DNA of 64,000 bases from Ktedonobacter sp. SOSP1-85 (GCF_016587415.1 NZ_BNJI01000001.1:2209501-2273500); one strand, 5' to 3'; counted from the stretch's first letter, positions 8,579 to 17,181 are shown. Program-made: numbers and translations. The notes: a model not told the origin generated them from the sequence alone.

Positions 8579-10426
8579 CTAGAGGTAGGTCTCTAGCCAG
8601 CGCACAATCCGTTCCTCGATATCGCGTGTGTGGGAGCGACCGCGTACACCATGCCCCTCGCCCGGATAGATCGCGGCCTCGACAGGCACGCCACCATCCA
8701 TCAACGCGCGATAGAAGGCGTGGGCCTGGCTCACTGGACAGACCGTGTCTTTTTCGCCATGTAAGATCAGCGTTGGGGTCGTAATCTTTCCCGCGTAGGT
8801 CAGCGGGGAGCGCTCACGGTAGACCTCCGGCTGATCAAGCATATCGGCTCCCAGGAAGTGGCGATCCCAGTCAGAGAGCTTCGACTCAGCATGGAAGCTA
8901 TGCCAATCGGTAATACCGGCACCCATAATCGCCACACGGAAGCGGTTGGTCTGTGTTACGGCCCAGGCCGTCATAAAGCCACCATAACTCCACCCGGCAA
9001 CACCAATACGGCTCGGATCAATCATGCCCTCGGTAATCAGGTACTCAACACCATACATGATATCCTGAAAATCTTTGCCGCCCATGTCGCCTACGACAGC
9101 ATCAGCAAAGTTCACGCCCCGGCCCCAGCTACCGCGCACATTGGGACGAAACACGGCATAGCCCGCGGAGGCGAAGAGCTGTGTCCAGAAGAGCGAGGCG
9201 TCGTCGAACCACATGCCCGAGGGGCCGCCATGCACCAGCACCATCAAGGGCGGGTCTCCCTCAAATTTCCGCACCAGGGGATGGGTAAAGAGCGCGTCTA
9301 TACGCCAGCCATCGACGCTGCTATAGCTAAGGCGTTCACTCTTAGCCAGGGCATAGGTCGCCTCGAAGACCGCATTTACCTGGGTCAGGCGCCGCCAGGC
9401 GATATGAGGCTGTTCCTCACGTCGCACCTTGCCAGCCCAGACATCAGGGGTCGCTTGCTGCGATGAGTGAATAGCGATGCAGGTAGCGCCATCAGAAGAG
9501 AGCGAGAGGCGCCCACCCTGCACAGGAAAGTCTTCCTCAAGGATAGTCACCTGCCCACTCTGCACAGCGTGAATACCCTGGATATAGGTCAGGTCCTTAA
9601 CGGCAAGGAAGAACAGCTCTTCTCCCCCTGCCAACCACTGGCACCAGTGCACACTATATTCCGCGCCCGGCGTCAGATTACGAACCTCGCTGATCCCATC
9701 CATGGACAGCAGGAACAGGTCGCCTGCGCCATGACAGCGATCACTCCAGTCACCCGAGACATAAGCCAGGCGCTTGCCATCAGGATGCCACACCAGGTTG
9801 CTTGCCTGTCGATCCAGCAGCGTTAACTGGCGTACCGCGCCACCATTGGCCGTCACGACACCAACCTGGCCACCATACCATCCATTCTCATCTGGCAATG
9901 TGGAGTAATACAGGGCAAGCTGACTGCTATCAGGGGACCAGGAAAACTCCCACACACTCAGCTCTGGCGAAGTAATAGGCTGAGGGATAGAAATCTGCGG
10001 ATAAATAATCCAGAGGCGACGATGGCGCCCCAGATTCAATACGAGCGGATCATGTTTCTGCTCCTCGCCCTCGAAGGAGGTAAAGGCAAGGCAGCTCCCA
10101 TCAGGGGACCACTCCAGATCAAGAATACCATTCGGCATCGTACACACACGGCGAGGCGTCCCACCCTGCGCATCTACCAGGTAGAGCTGCGACTTCTCTC
10201 GCTCGCCCTCGGCAACCCCGGCGAAGGCCAGCCACCTGCCATCAGGGGACCAGCGTGGATTGTTCGCCTGCTTTATGTCACGTAGTAAGGGGACGGGGCG
10301 GGCCTGGGCATCATTGAGCGCCAGCATCCAGATCTGGCTGCGCCGCTGCTCCTCCTCACCTACAAATTCAGAAATAACAAAGGCTACACGTGTCCCATCG
10401 GGGTTAATGTGTACGTCGCTGGGCAT
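8579..10426 (-). CDS. S9 family peptidase (prolyl oligopeptidase / acylaminoacyl-peptidase type), 5' end frame-broken
   Basis: Serine peptidase that removes residues or dipeptides from short peptides. An N-terminal beta-propeller (repeated WSPDG blades, residues about 1-340) is followed by an alpha/beta hydrolase domain with Ser in GWSYGGFMTAW, Asp in HGEKDTVCPVS and His in YPGEGHGV. Reading upstream in the same frame gives WDTHPYWAGALSHLR before MPSDVHINPDG, clearly family-like, but no start codon before a stop. A strong site (AAAGGAGTGATAT) precedes an ATG at 10530 in another frame (MAMQDSSAMIAGMRTDAVV). The intact gene therefore probably spans 8579-10530, about 650 residues, with one base missing near 10468-10475. 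Confidence 0.9.
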   Translation of the reverse strand: MPSDVHINPDGTRVAFVISEFVGEEEQRRSQIWMLALNDAQARPVPLLRDIKQANNPRWSPDGRWLAFAGVAEGEREKSQLYLVDAQGGTPRRVCTMPNGILDLEWSPDGSCLAFTSFEGEEQKHDPLVLNLGRHRRLWIIYPQISIPQPITSPELSVWEFSWSPDSSQLALYYSTLPDENGWYGGQVGVVTANGGAVRQLTLLDRQASNLVWHPDGKRLAYVSGDWSDRCHGAGDLFLLSMDGISEVRNLTPGAEYSVHWCQWLAGGEELFFLAVKDLTYIQGIHAVQSGQVTILEEDFPVQGGRLSLSSDGATCIAIHSSQQATPDVWAGKVRREEQPHIAWRRLTQVNAVFEATYALAKSERLSYSSVDGWRIDALFTHPLVRKFEGDPPLMVLVHGGPSGMWFDDASLFWTQLFASAGYAVFRPNVRGSWGRGVNFADAVVGDMGGKDFQDIMYGVEYLITEGMIDPSRIGVAGWSYGGFMTAWAVTQTNRFRVAIMGAGITDWHSFHAESKLSDWDRHFLGADMLDQPEVYRERSPLTYAGKITTPTLILHGEKDTVCPVSQAHAFYRALMDGGVPVEAAIYPGEGHGVRGRSHTRDIEERIVRWLETYL

Positions 10427-10530
10427 CCGTAAATGGGAGAGCGCCCCGGCCCAATAGGGATGCGTGTCCCAGGGACCACCGCATCAGTGCGCATCCCTGC
10501 GATCATGGCAGAAGAATCTTGCATTGCCAT

Positions 10531-10873
10531 ATATCACTCCTTTAAATTATCGATAGACCTTCTAAAAGAGTATAGCAAAAAAAGCTTCGCCTACCCTACC
10601 AACAAAAGAAACTTCTTCTTACCCGTGCATGGTGAAACTAGTAGCTTATCTCATGCGTGCTCTATATAACAATAGATCAAGGGTTACACGCCTCAGCTTT
10701 GTAAAGAAGCAATTGAGGTACGTTAATCTAACTATCCAGCCTCAAACGAGAAAGGATAAGCCTTTACGTAACAGGCGCAGCATGTATGCATTGCATTAAG
10801 GCCACCATTGCTGTACCTGGCATAGTCACGTAGCAGGCTTCGGAAAGATATACAAGCAAAGGAGGGAGCAGAG
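10531..10873. other. Gap between divergent peptidase and YtxH-like genes
   Basis: 343 bases. The left edge carries the ribosome site for the ATG at 10530 on the - strand and the right edge carries AAAGGAGG for the + strand gene. The rest is unmarked and presumably holds both promoters; no hairpin or ORF stands out. Confidence 0.45.
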
Positions 10874-11632
10874 ATGGCAACAGGCTTAAACAAAAGTCAG
10901 GATAAGACGAAGGTGCTTGGAAACAAAGCCAAGGGTGTTGTGAGTAATCTGAAGGATTCAGCCCAGAACCAGTATGGGACGGCAAAAGATGTCGCTCAGT
11001 CCAGGTATGCTGATGTACAGGACCGGGTAAGCTTTGGCCTGAACAAAACCCAGACTGCGCTCATCGCGGGCATCGGCCTGGCGCAAGGGTTGATGAAACT
11101 CAACCAGCAGCAGGCACAGAAGAACCTGAAGAAGGCACGCAAAAATGCCAAGAAGACCATGAAACATGAAGTTAAGCCCCGCTGGGAGAAGGCACAGGAT
11201 GTGCTTACATCGAGCATCGAAACCGCCCAGGGCGCTCTGAGCAGCGGTCTTGAGAATGCTCAGGATGTCTTCGCGCACAACACCAAGCTGGCGCAGAAGA
11301 ATCTGAAGAAAGCCCAGAAGAACCTTAACAAATCGTACAAGAGCGTAGCCGCCCCTAAGATCTCCAAAACCGTTGACCTGATTAATAAAGGGTCGAAGCA
11401 GGCTGGAGATACCTGGAGCCACGCAGCCAGCAACGCGGCAGGCTTCAAAGACTCTGTGCAGGATCAGTATAAACACTACCAGCACAAGCGCGCACGTGCA
11501 CGCGCACTATTCCGCTTTGGACTCGTCGCGGGTATCGTCGTCGCGCTATTCTACGCCCCTTATCCCGGCTCAGAGATGCGCAACCGCCTCGTAGCCCAGT
11601 GGAATAAATACCGCTCCTACCTCGGATTCTAA
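10874..11632 (+). CDS. YtxH-like helical protein with one C-terminal membrane helix
   Basis: 252 residues, very rich in K, A, Q and N and predicted almost wholly helical, with a single hydrophobic segment near residues 212-228 (FRFGLVAGIVVALFYAP). The APYPGSEMR ending after that helix is like YtxH/general stress proteins, where a short membrane helix is followed by a G-x-x-x-R segment. Two near-identical basic blocks, AQKNLKKARKNAKK (81-94) and AQKNLKKAQKNLNK (140-153), show internal duplication. AAAGGAGGGAG precedes the ATG. Amphipathic, lysine-rich helices suggest binding to membrane or DNA; this is inference. It stands alone between divergent and convergent neighbours. Confidence 0.75.
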   Translation: MATGLNKSQDKTKVLGNKAKGVVSNLKDSAQNQYGTAKDVAQSRYADVQDRVSFGLNKTQTALIAGIGLAQGLMKLNQQQAQKNLKKARKNAKKTMKHEVKPRWEKAQDVLTSSIETAQGALSSGLENAQDVFAHNTKLAQKNLKKAQKNLNKSYKSVAAPKISKTVDLINKGSKQAGDTWSHAASNAAGFKDSVQDQYKHYQHKRARARALFRFGLVAGIVVALFYAPYPGSEMRNRLVAQWNKYRSYLGF

Positions 11633-11657
11633 GCCTCCATAAGAAATAATATGAGTT

Positions 11658-11712
11658 GAATAGTGTGATGCGCCCGGGCAGTCGTAGGCTGCCCGGGCGC
11701 ATCACACTATTC
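11658..11712. terminator. Bidirectional 24-bp hairpin, overlaps the HAD gene stop
   Basis: Arms 11658-11681 and 11689-11712 are perfect with a 7-base loop. It lies between convergent genes. The stop codon of the - strand HAD gene (11707-11709) lies inside the right arm. Confidence 0.75.
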
Positions 11713-12381
11713 TATACCCCTTACCAGGGGAGACTCCTCGTAGTGCTGCAAGAGGTCAGCCGGATCATCATATATGGCGAGCGCCCCGCGCAAATCTTTG
11801 TCGCTCCAACCACCACAGCGAAACGCAATGGTCTTCACACCAGCTTTCCCCGCCGCCTCAATATCATAGGCGGTATCGCCAAACATGATCGTCCGAGCCG
11901 GGCCAAAACCAGTGCGCTGCAAGGTAGCTTGAATTACATCGGGATCAGGCTTGGACTGCTGCACCTCTTTGGAGGAAGAGATCTGCTCAAAGAAATCTCC
12001 GGCATGAGGATCGATGACAGCGAGCAGCTTTTGCAGTTCGTCTTGCTCAGCTGAGGTCGCCACAGCCAGGCGCAGTCCCTGCTTGCGCAAGCGCGTCAGC
12101 AGTTCCACCACACCTGGAAAGGCATGCGCATGTGGGATATACTCCTGGAGAAAGATCTGCTTGCGTCGCGCGCTGATCTTCTGCCCCTCCTCACTCTCCT
12201 TGGAGATGCCAGCCACCTCCGGCAAGACTTTGTCACCCCCCATACCAATCAATGGGCGCACCTTCTCAAACGGAACTTTATAGCCATAGGCGGCCAGGGC
12301 GCGCACCCAGGCGTGTGCGTGAGCATCATTGGTATCCACCAGTGTGCCATCAATATCAAAAATCGCGGACTGGATCTGCAT
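11707..12381 (-). CDS. HAD-family phosphatase (phosphoglycolate phosphatase / beta-phosphoglucomutase-like)
   Basis: Removes phosphate from a small phosphorylated metabolite through an aspartyl-phosphate. Motif I is FDIDGTLVDT (nucleophile Asp9, acid Asp11), motif II VATSAEQDE, motif III the Lys in SKPDPDV, and motif IV MFGDTAYDIEAA. The four-helix cap between motifs I and II is of the C1 type. The open frame runs back to 12435, but the ATG at 12381 has GAAGGGGAAG upstream and gives MQIQSAIFDIDGT, 224 residues, the normal length. Substrate not determined. Its stop lies in the palindrome at 11658. Confidence 0.88.
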   Translation of the reverse strand: MQIQSAIFDIDGTLVDTNDAHAHAWVRALAAYGYKVPFEKVRPLIGMGGDKVLPEVAGISKESEEGQKISARRKQIFLQEYIPHAHAFPGVVELLTRLRKQGLRLAVATSAEQDELQKLLAVIDPHAGDFFEQISSSKEVQQSKPDPDVIQATLQRTGFGPARTIMFGDTAYDIEAAGKAGVKTIAFRCGGWSDKDLRGALAIYDDPADLLQHYEESPLVRGIE

Positions 12382-12479
12382 GCAATCTTCCCCTTCATAC
12401 TTATTATTCATGCCATTATCTTTTTTCGCACACAAAACCCCATGTGCACATTGTTTTTTTGATTCTTAGGAGAAAACGT

Positions 12480-12567
12480 GAGACTCTCTGACGAGCCTAC
12501 ACCCTGATAGCAAATGCGAGACACTCTGGCGAGCCTACACCCTGATAGCAAATGCGAGACACTCTGG
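12480..12567 (+). repeat. 38-bp tandem repeat, two full copies and a degenerate third
   Basis: Exact copies at 12492-12529 and 12530-12567, preceded by a partial copy with changes. The right copy runs directly into the left arm of the hairpin at 12546, so the hairpin arm was probably the source of the repeats. Confidence 0.85.
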
Positions 12568-12604
12568 CGGGCCGCTGGCCCGCCAGAGTGTCTCGCATTT
12601 GCTA
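12546..12604. terminator. Perfect 28-bp hairpin after the ECF sigma gene
   Basis: Arms 12546-12573 and 12577-12604 with a GCT loop. It lies 54 bases past the sigma factor stop codon on the - strand. Confidence 0.6.
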
Positions 12605-12658
12605 CCTGCGCGAGCGCTGCAAGCGCGAGTGGTCAAGCGGATGCATATATGACGTTAC

Positions 12659-13297
12659 TCAACTGGCGTAAGTGGCTTGAAATTGGGGCGCCAGGGTCTT
12701 GCGCAAAAGATTCTTAGCGCGATGGAAGTAGGTCTTGGCGGTCGCCTCTGGCATACTTAAGGCCTGGCCAATCTCTGAGAAGCTGAGCTGCGAGATGTAG
12801 CGTAGCAGCACGACGGAACGAAACTTGGGAGGCAGAGACTGAATGGCGCTTTGCAGCATATCCTGCATGTCCAGGCGCTCAATCTCCTCTTCGGGCAGAG
12901 GATTGGTATCGGGAATCTCGCTCAACAGCGAGGTCTCGCTCTCGCCATTCTCGCCCGAGGACTCAAGCTGGGAAAACTGAATGGCATAGCGGCGCCGGCG
13001 CCTGAGTTCATCAATGCAGCAGTTACGTGCAACCTGGAAGAGCCAGGGTTTGAAGGGTTCACTCGTCCCCAGACGAGGCAAAGACGTGTAGAAACGCACA
13101 AATACTTGCTGCAACGTATCACATGCCTGGTCATAGTCGCCCAGGAAGTGATAAATAAAGTTGAACAGCGATGTATGATAGCGCTGCACTATTATTTCAA
13201 AAGCTTGACTATCGCCAGCAAGGATCATATCTGCAAGAATAGCATCTGTCATCTCAAGTGAAGGTTTATTACTGGCAGAGCTCTGGTTATATTGCAC
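12659..13297 (-). CDS. RNA polymerase sigma factor, ECF (sigma-70 family)
   Basis: Directs RNA polymerase to a special promoter set. Region 2 spans about residues 25-100 (FEIIVQRYHTSLFNFIYHFL, then PWLFQVARNCCIDELRRRRR) and region 4 about residues 145-205 (LPPKFRSVVLLRYISQLSFSEI, then ATAKTYFHRAKNLLRK as the -35 helix-turn-helix). The acidic linker between them is normal for the family. It starts at GTG 13297 with AGAGGAGG 7 bases upstream; 212 residues. No anti-sigma gene is adjacent on either side, so control is not visible here. The 415 bases upstream are AT-rich. Confidence 0.93.
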   Translation of the reverse strand: MQYNQSSASNKPSLEMTDAILADMILAGDSQAFEIIVQRYHTSLFNFIYHFLGDYDQACDTLQQVFVRFYTSLPRLGTSEPFKPWLFQVARNCCIDELRRRRRYAIQFSQLESSGENGESETSLLSEIPDTNPLPEEEIERLDMQDMLQSAIQSLPPKFRSVVLLRYISQLSFSEIGQALSMPEATAKTYFHRAKNLLRKTLAPQFQATYAS

Positions 13298-13617
13298 GCT
13301 TATCCTCCTCTTTCTCTCTAGTCAGCCACAGTGCAAGCATCTATGTACATACCATTTATGGCCATTTCTTTCTTTCTCTGTAATTAGGGTATACTCTCCT
13401 TACAAGAAATACAATAGAAATTACCCCTGATAATCCCTACTGTACGTAGTTATAATCAGATCCTAAACTAGATAAATTGAATCTAAGACATTTCTTAGAA
13501 TTCATTGCATATAAACTCTACATTAAACCTTAAACAGAAAAATTTATAGTATATAAAACAGCCGGAGAAGCCGGAGAATCCAGATAGAGAGAGGTTATAT
13601 AAGAGTAGATAAGAAGA
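13298..13617. other. AT-rich region upstream of the ECF sigma gene
   Basis: 320 bases that should hold the sigma gene promoter (- strand). A 9-base direct repeat (AGCCGGAGA) occurs twice near 13560. No gene is supported. Confidence 0.45.
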
Positions 13618-13678
13618 CATAGAGTCAATTGTGGTGACTGGCTGGCAGAGCCAGCCAGTCACCACAATTGACTCTATG
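13618..13678. terminator. Perfect 28-bp hairpin between the Rieske and sigma genes
   Basis: Arms 13618-13645 and 13651-13678 with a 5-base loop. It is 34 bases beyond the stop of the Rieske gene on the - strand, so it can end that transcript. Confidence 0.65.
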
Positions 13679-13712
13679 CGATGTACCACAGGTGCTGAGA
13701 AGAAAAGGCAGA

Positions 13713-14657
13713 TTAGGCGTGCTCGCGACGACGTAACTCAATTTTTCCTTCGCGCACACGAACATCAAAGGTAGGCTGTGCGTAGACCGCGGGACTATTT
13801 ACAACGCTTCCATCCCTCATGCGAAAACCCGAATTATGCCAGGGACAGTAGACAACGCCAGCCTCACAGCGTCCCTCGTCCAGCGGCCCACCCAGGTGCG
13901 AGCAGGTGGCGGCAATAGCATAAGTTTTTCCATTACTCTTGTAGAGAACGGCGGGAATTCCGGCTGCATCCACACGCGTCAGCTTATTCTCTTCCAGCTT
14001 CTCTGCGTCCAGCACAGGCACAAAATCATCTGAGCCGCCTTCAGGGGCCACGCGATTGACACCAATCGCGCTGGAATAAGCGAGCTCGCCGCCCAGGTAG
14101 GCCGAGTAGAGCGAGATCGTCAACCCCAGGGACGAGAGCGTAATTGCCGTTTTGCGTTGTCCCGTCACACGCATAATCGCCGAGCCAATGTTGAGTACTG
14201 TGACTCCGCTGTTGAGCAGGGCGTGCCAGATACCGGTACGGCGCTCCGGGCCATCGGTATCTACCCAGTTCGATGCCCCCGTCAGGGCTGCACCAGTCGC
14301 GCCTGCCAGGCCAAGCCAGAGCGTGATATCCGCGCTACGAGCGATGCCATCATCTTCATTCAGCAGCCAGGCAAGGTCCAGTACCTGCGTGGCAGTCCAG
14401 GCTCCCAGCGGAATCATGACAATAGCTGGATGCACCGGGTGACCAAGCCAGACACCGTTAAGCAGGTCCTTCACTTTGTAGGGCTGCTCACCTGGCTGGC
14501 CAAAGAGCTTATGGAGCCAGCCCTGGACCGGGTTGGCCACCTTCTCCAACCAGGGCATACGCTCGATAAGCTCGGCATTGTACTTACGCAGAGCTGGACT
14601 ACGGGGTGGCGTATCAATCCAGCTTGTCGTTGTTGGGGACTGTGTTTCTGCAACCAT
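13713..14657 (-). CDS. DUF2231 membrane protein fused to a Rieske [2Fe-2S] domain
   Basis: 314 residues. The N-terminal half is a DUF2231-like membrane domain with helices near residues 77-100, 110-130, 148-163 and 171-190, plus the family's GHPVHPAIVMIPLGAW motif. The C-terminal third is a Rieske ferredoxin with ligands in CSHLGGPL (252-259) and CPWHNSGF (271-278). The two domains are probably joined for membrane-linked electron transfer, but the partner is unknown. The ATG at 14657 (MVAETQ) has AAAGGATGAG upstream and is preferred over the ATG at 14684. Neighbours give no hint of a respiratory complex. Confidence 0.87.
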   Translation of the reverse strand: MVAETQSPTTTSWIDTPPRSPALRKYNAELIERMPWLEKVANPVQGWLHKLFGQPGEQPYKVKDLLNGVWLGHPVHPAIVMIPLGAWTATQVLDLAWLLNEDDGIARSADITLWLGLAGATGAALTGASNWVDTDGPERRTGIWHALLNSGVTVLNIGSAIMRVTGQRKTAITLSSLGLTISLYSAYLGGELAYSSAIGVNRVAPEGGSDDFVPVLDAEKLEENKLTRVDAAGIPAVLYKSNGKTYAIAATCSHLGGPLDEGRCEAGVVYCPWHNSGFRMRDGSVVNSPAVYAQPTFDVRVREGKIELRRREHA

Positions 14658-14686
14658 GTATCTCTCATCCTTTCGAACATACACTT

Positions 14687-14805
14687 CTTATTTCGAAAAC
14701 CCTGAGCGCGCTTGCCATGCCACCGCTTGCCCCCAAATGGGGGTTAGGTGGTCCCCAAATGGGGGAAGCGCTAGGCACGCCAGTGGCGTTGGGTTTCGGA
14801 ATAAG
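14687..14805 (+). repeat. Dispersed palindromic repeat, family A copy 1
   Basis: 119 bases bounded by inverted ends CTTATTTCGAAAACCC and GGGTTTCGGAATAAG. Inside are CTGAGCGCGC, two CCCCAAATGGGG hairpins and AAGCGCTAGGCACGC. Related copies are at 17080, 18642, 47730 and 52562. Confidence 0.8.
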
Positions 14806-14823
14806 ATCTTTGCGCAGCTGGCA

Positions 14824-15789
14824 CTACACCTGAAGCCAGCAGTACTCGCACGGGGGATTGAGACCAATAACCGAGAAAGGAATGTCCGCGCTCTGATGCA
14901 TCAGGACATAGCGCGCAACCTCGTGATTGTATGTATAAAAACGCCTCGCACACTCCAGGGCAGCTTTTTGCGAACGAAAGCAAACACGCATTTCCTGATC
15001 CATAGGTAAGGTAACGTACGTAAAGCCATGCTCCTCCAGCCAGGCGCGGTCCTCATACCGAGGCCAGATGAGCACGATCTTGCCACCAAAACGGGTTACA
15101 CGCTTCAATTCGCTCAGTCCTGGCTCACCTCCCTGTCCCGGCAACGCCGTAAAGGCGGAACAGGAAAGCGCAAGGTCCACACTCTGATCCTCTAGCGGGA
15201 GATCCTCAAAGCTGCCACTACACGAGACAAAGCGCGAGGGCTGAGGCATATACCGCAACTTCTGCTCTAGAATGCAACGTAGACCCGGAGAAGGCTCGAC
15301 TGCATAGACATGCGCCGCGCCATAACGCAGGCACTCAATAGTCGCCCGCCCGCTCCCAGCTCCAACATCCAGCACCTCTTTCGCGTGAATGTCTGGCGCG
15401 AGACGCGGAAAGATCTCTGGGTGCAGGTGCTCACCCTCCGTCAGTTCCTCGTACAGTTCGGGCGTCTTCCAGTACGTCAACTCCCAGAAGAGGCGATCTA
15501 GCAGCAGGCGTCGCGCGTGCTCGACATCCTCTTGTGAGGGGCAAGAGCGGCGCTGCACATGCTGAAGTTGTGCCCATTGAGCAGGTGAAAAACAATGCGC
15601 AATGCGCCGCAACAAGCTCTCAGGAGCACCACGCAAGCTCAAGGCCAGGATCTCAAAAGGCACGCTCGCATGCTCACCCACACATACCCTTTGCAGCGTG
15701 GCATCATCAAATACTTCCAGGTCCGCAAGGTCAAAGGGATTGGCGAAGAGCGTGCTTGTGTGAACCAGGGCCTTATCCTCAAGCGACAT
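14824..15789 (-). CDS. SAM-dependent methyltransferase (class I)
   Basis: The C-terminal two thirds form a Rossmann-type methyltransferase: motif I VLDVGAGSGRATIE (residues 139-152), an acidic YAVEPSP after strand 2, and SVDLALSCSAFTALP as motif II. The first 130 residues do not match a family I know and may bind a partner or substrate. 321 residues from the ATG at 15789, with GGAAGGATG before it; the longer frame to 15846 starts inside a hairpin and is unlikely. The target molecule is unknown. The gene stands alone. Confidence 0.82.
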   Translation of the reverse strand: MSLEDKALVHTSTLFANPFDLADLEVFDDATLQRVCVGEHASVPFEILALSLRGAPESLLRRIAHCFSPAQWAQLQHVQRRSCPSQEDVEHARRLLLDRLFWELTYWKTPELYEELTEGEHLHPEIFPRLAPDIHAKEVLDVGAGSGRATIECLRYGAAHVYAVEPSPGLRCILEQKLRYMPQPSRFVSCSGSFEDLPLEDQSVDLALSCSAFTALPGQGGEPGLSELKRVTRFGGKIVLIWPRYEDRAWLEEHGFTYVTLPMDQEMRVCFRSQKAALECARRFYTYNHEVARYVLMHQSADIPFSVIGLNPPCEYCWLQV

Positions 15790-15810
15790 ACAACATCCTT
15801 CCCCCGTTTC

Positions 15811-15833
15811 CAGGCGGGAACGCCTGTTTTTTT
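15811..15833 (+). terminator. Short intrinsic terminator (+ strand) in front of the methyltransferase gene
   Basis: CAGGCG, GGAA loop, CGCCTG, then seven T (15827-15833). It is a textbook terminator for + strand transcripts, yet no + strand gene lies upstream, so it could stop antisense reading out of the methyltransferase gene. Confidence 0.45.
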
Positions 15834-16066
15834 GCGCGCACAACAATCTGGTACACGCAATTGCTAAAGCACATCACAAGGCAGAGGAGACGCGTAGCAA
15901 TTCCTTTATCATGTACATCACGAACAGCTTTATGGAAAAGTTTCTTCATACCAGAGGTAATACAACATAAACACGACTATAAGAGAATGGCTATACTAAA
16001 TATGCTATCGATAGGTATACAACATCTTTCTGATCCTCGCATGAGAGAGAGAGAAAGGAGTTTGCA

Positions 16067-16963
16067 GTGAACACGATTGGCAATTGGGGCGCGGCAGTAT
16101 GGAACTCCCTGGTGGGAGTCTTAGCAGCTGTCTTTGCCTTTATCCCCAAACTCGTTGGTTTCCTGGTAATTCTCTTAATTGGCTTTATCATAGCCAAATT
16201 GGTGGAGAAGGCTGTGGTCTGGGTTTGCCACCGCGCAAACGTCGACGCGGCATCCGAACGTGCTGGTCTTGTGAACCTGGAGCGACGCCTGAATACAGAC
16301 ATAAATGTAGCCAGGCTTCTAGGTAGAGTTGCCTTCTGGTTCGTCTTTTTGATCTTCCTTGTGCCCGCATCCGACAGCCTCGGACTGCCTACAATCAGCA
16401 ATCTACTCAGTACGATTGTTGCCTACATTCCAAACGTCTTTGTAGCCATTCTCGCGCTCTTCCTGGGCACGCTCCTCGCGACCTTTGTGGGAGACCTCGT
16501 TTTAGGAGCGACAGCATCGAGTGGTGTTGGTAATCCGCGCGTCTTCTCGACCATCACACGCGTAGCTATTATCGCGCTTGCAGCCTTGCTTGCGCTCTAC
16601 CAGCTTCAGATCGCGCCAGCCATTCTGCAAACCCTGTTTGCCGCCATCGTGGGCGCGCTGGCTCTAGCCTTTGGTCTGGCCTTTGGCCTGGGTGGGCGTG
16701 AATCTGCGCAACAGCTGCTACAGCGCACAGAGGGCCGGTTTGGTCGTCCCACTACAGCACAGGAGCCGATGCAACCTCCAACCGGCGCCTATGGTCCTGA
16801 AGGGCGCACCGGCATGGCCCCTGGTGGCATGACAGGCGGAACGAGTGGCATGGCCCCTGGTGGCATGAGTCCCGCTCAGGCAGCAGCCGCGAAACAGGCC
16901 GATGAACAGCTTCAGCGGAGATCATTCTCACAGCAACCCTATCGTGATCAACCACCACGCTAG
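16067..16963 (+). CDS. TM-helix (PF05552-type) membrane protein, MscS-like channel relative
   Basis: 298 residues with five hydrophobic segments (about 25-47, 84-100, 120-145, 165-182, 185-205). The GLAFGLGGRESA segment at 203-214 and the repeated 'VxFxPxLVxxLVILLIGFIxAxxV' style of helix 1 are typical of the conserved TM-helix family related to small-conductance mechanosensitive channels (CmpX type). After residue 215 comes a disordered Gly/Met/Pro tail with two TGMAPGGM-like units. It starts at GTG 16067 with GAAAGGAG upstream. It may sense membrane tension or envelope state; this is inferred from the family. A hairpin follows the stop. Confidence 0.83.
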   Translation: MNTIGNWGAAVWNSLVGVLAAVFAFIPKLVGFLVILLIGFIIAKLVEKAVVWVCHRANVDAASERAGLVNLERRLNTDINVARLLGRVAFWFVFLIFLVPASDSLGLPTISNLLSTIVAYIPNVFVAILALFLGTLLATFVGDLVLGATASSGVGNPRVFSTITRVAIIALAALLALYQLQIAPAILQTLFAAIVGALALAFGLAFGLGGRESAQQLLQRTEGRFGRPTTAQEPMQPPTGAYGPEGRTGMAPGGMTGGTSGMAPGGMSPAQAAAAKQADEQLQRRSFSQQPYRDQPPR

Positions 16964-17006
16964 GTGAAACGATTGTATCGTCGTGATATAGGACCCTACC
17001 GTACAT

Positions 17007-17057
17007 AACGCTTGCTGGCATCTGCTGAGAAACGCGAGAGGCATGCCAGCAAGCGTT
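17007..17057. terminator. 15-bp hairpin after the TM-helix gene
   Basis: Arms 17007-17021 and 17043-17057 around a 21-base loop, starting 44 bases past the stop codon. Confidence 0.55.
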
Positions 17058-17079
17058 TCTGTCTCTACGACATCTACTT

Positions 17080-17158
17080 CTTCTCCGAAACCCTGAGCGC
17101 GCCTGTCCCCGAATGGGAAAGCGCTAGGCACGCGAGTGACGTTGGGTTTCGGCATAAG
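17080..17158 (+). repeat. Dispersed palindromic repeat, family A copy 2
   Basis: 79 bases, ends CTTCTCCGAAACCC and GGGTTTCGGCATAAG, with CTGAGCGCGCCTGTCCCCGA and GCGCTAGGCACGCGAGTGAC inside. It ends 23 bases before the start of the next gene, so it lies in that gene's leader. Confidence 0.82.
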
Positions 17159-17181
17159 ATCTAAGAAAGGCAGATGCAGCA

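Noticed and set aside
8858..9826. Two long + strand open frames (202 and 119 codons)
   Set aside because: They lie wholly antisense to the S9 peptidase gene, which has family motifs throughout; they have no ribosome sites and no recognisable protein pattern.
12492..12567. Possible small CRISPR array
   Set aside because: The 38-bp units are directly adjacent with no spacers, and no cas genes are in the window.
14687..14805. Family A repeat as an insertion sequence
   Set aside because: Too short to encode a transposase, and no target-site duplication can be seen by eye.
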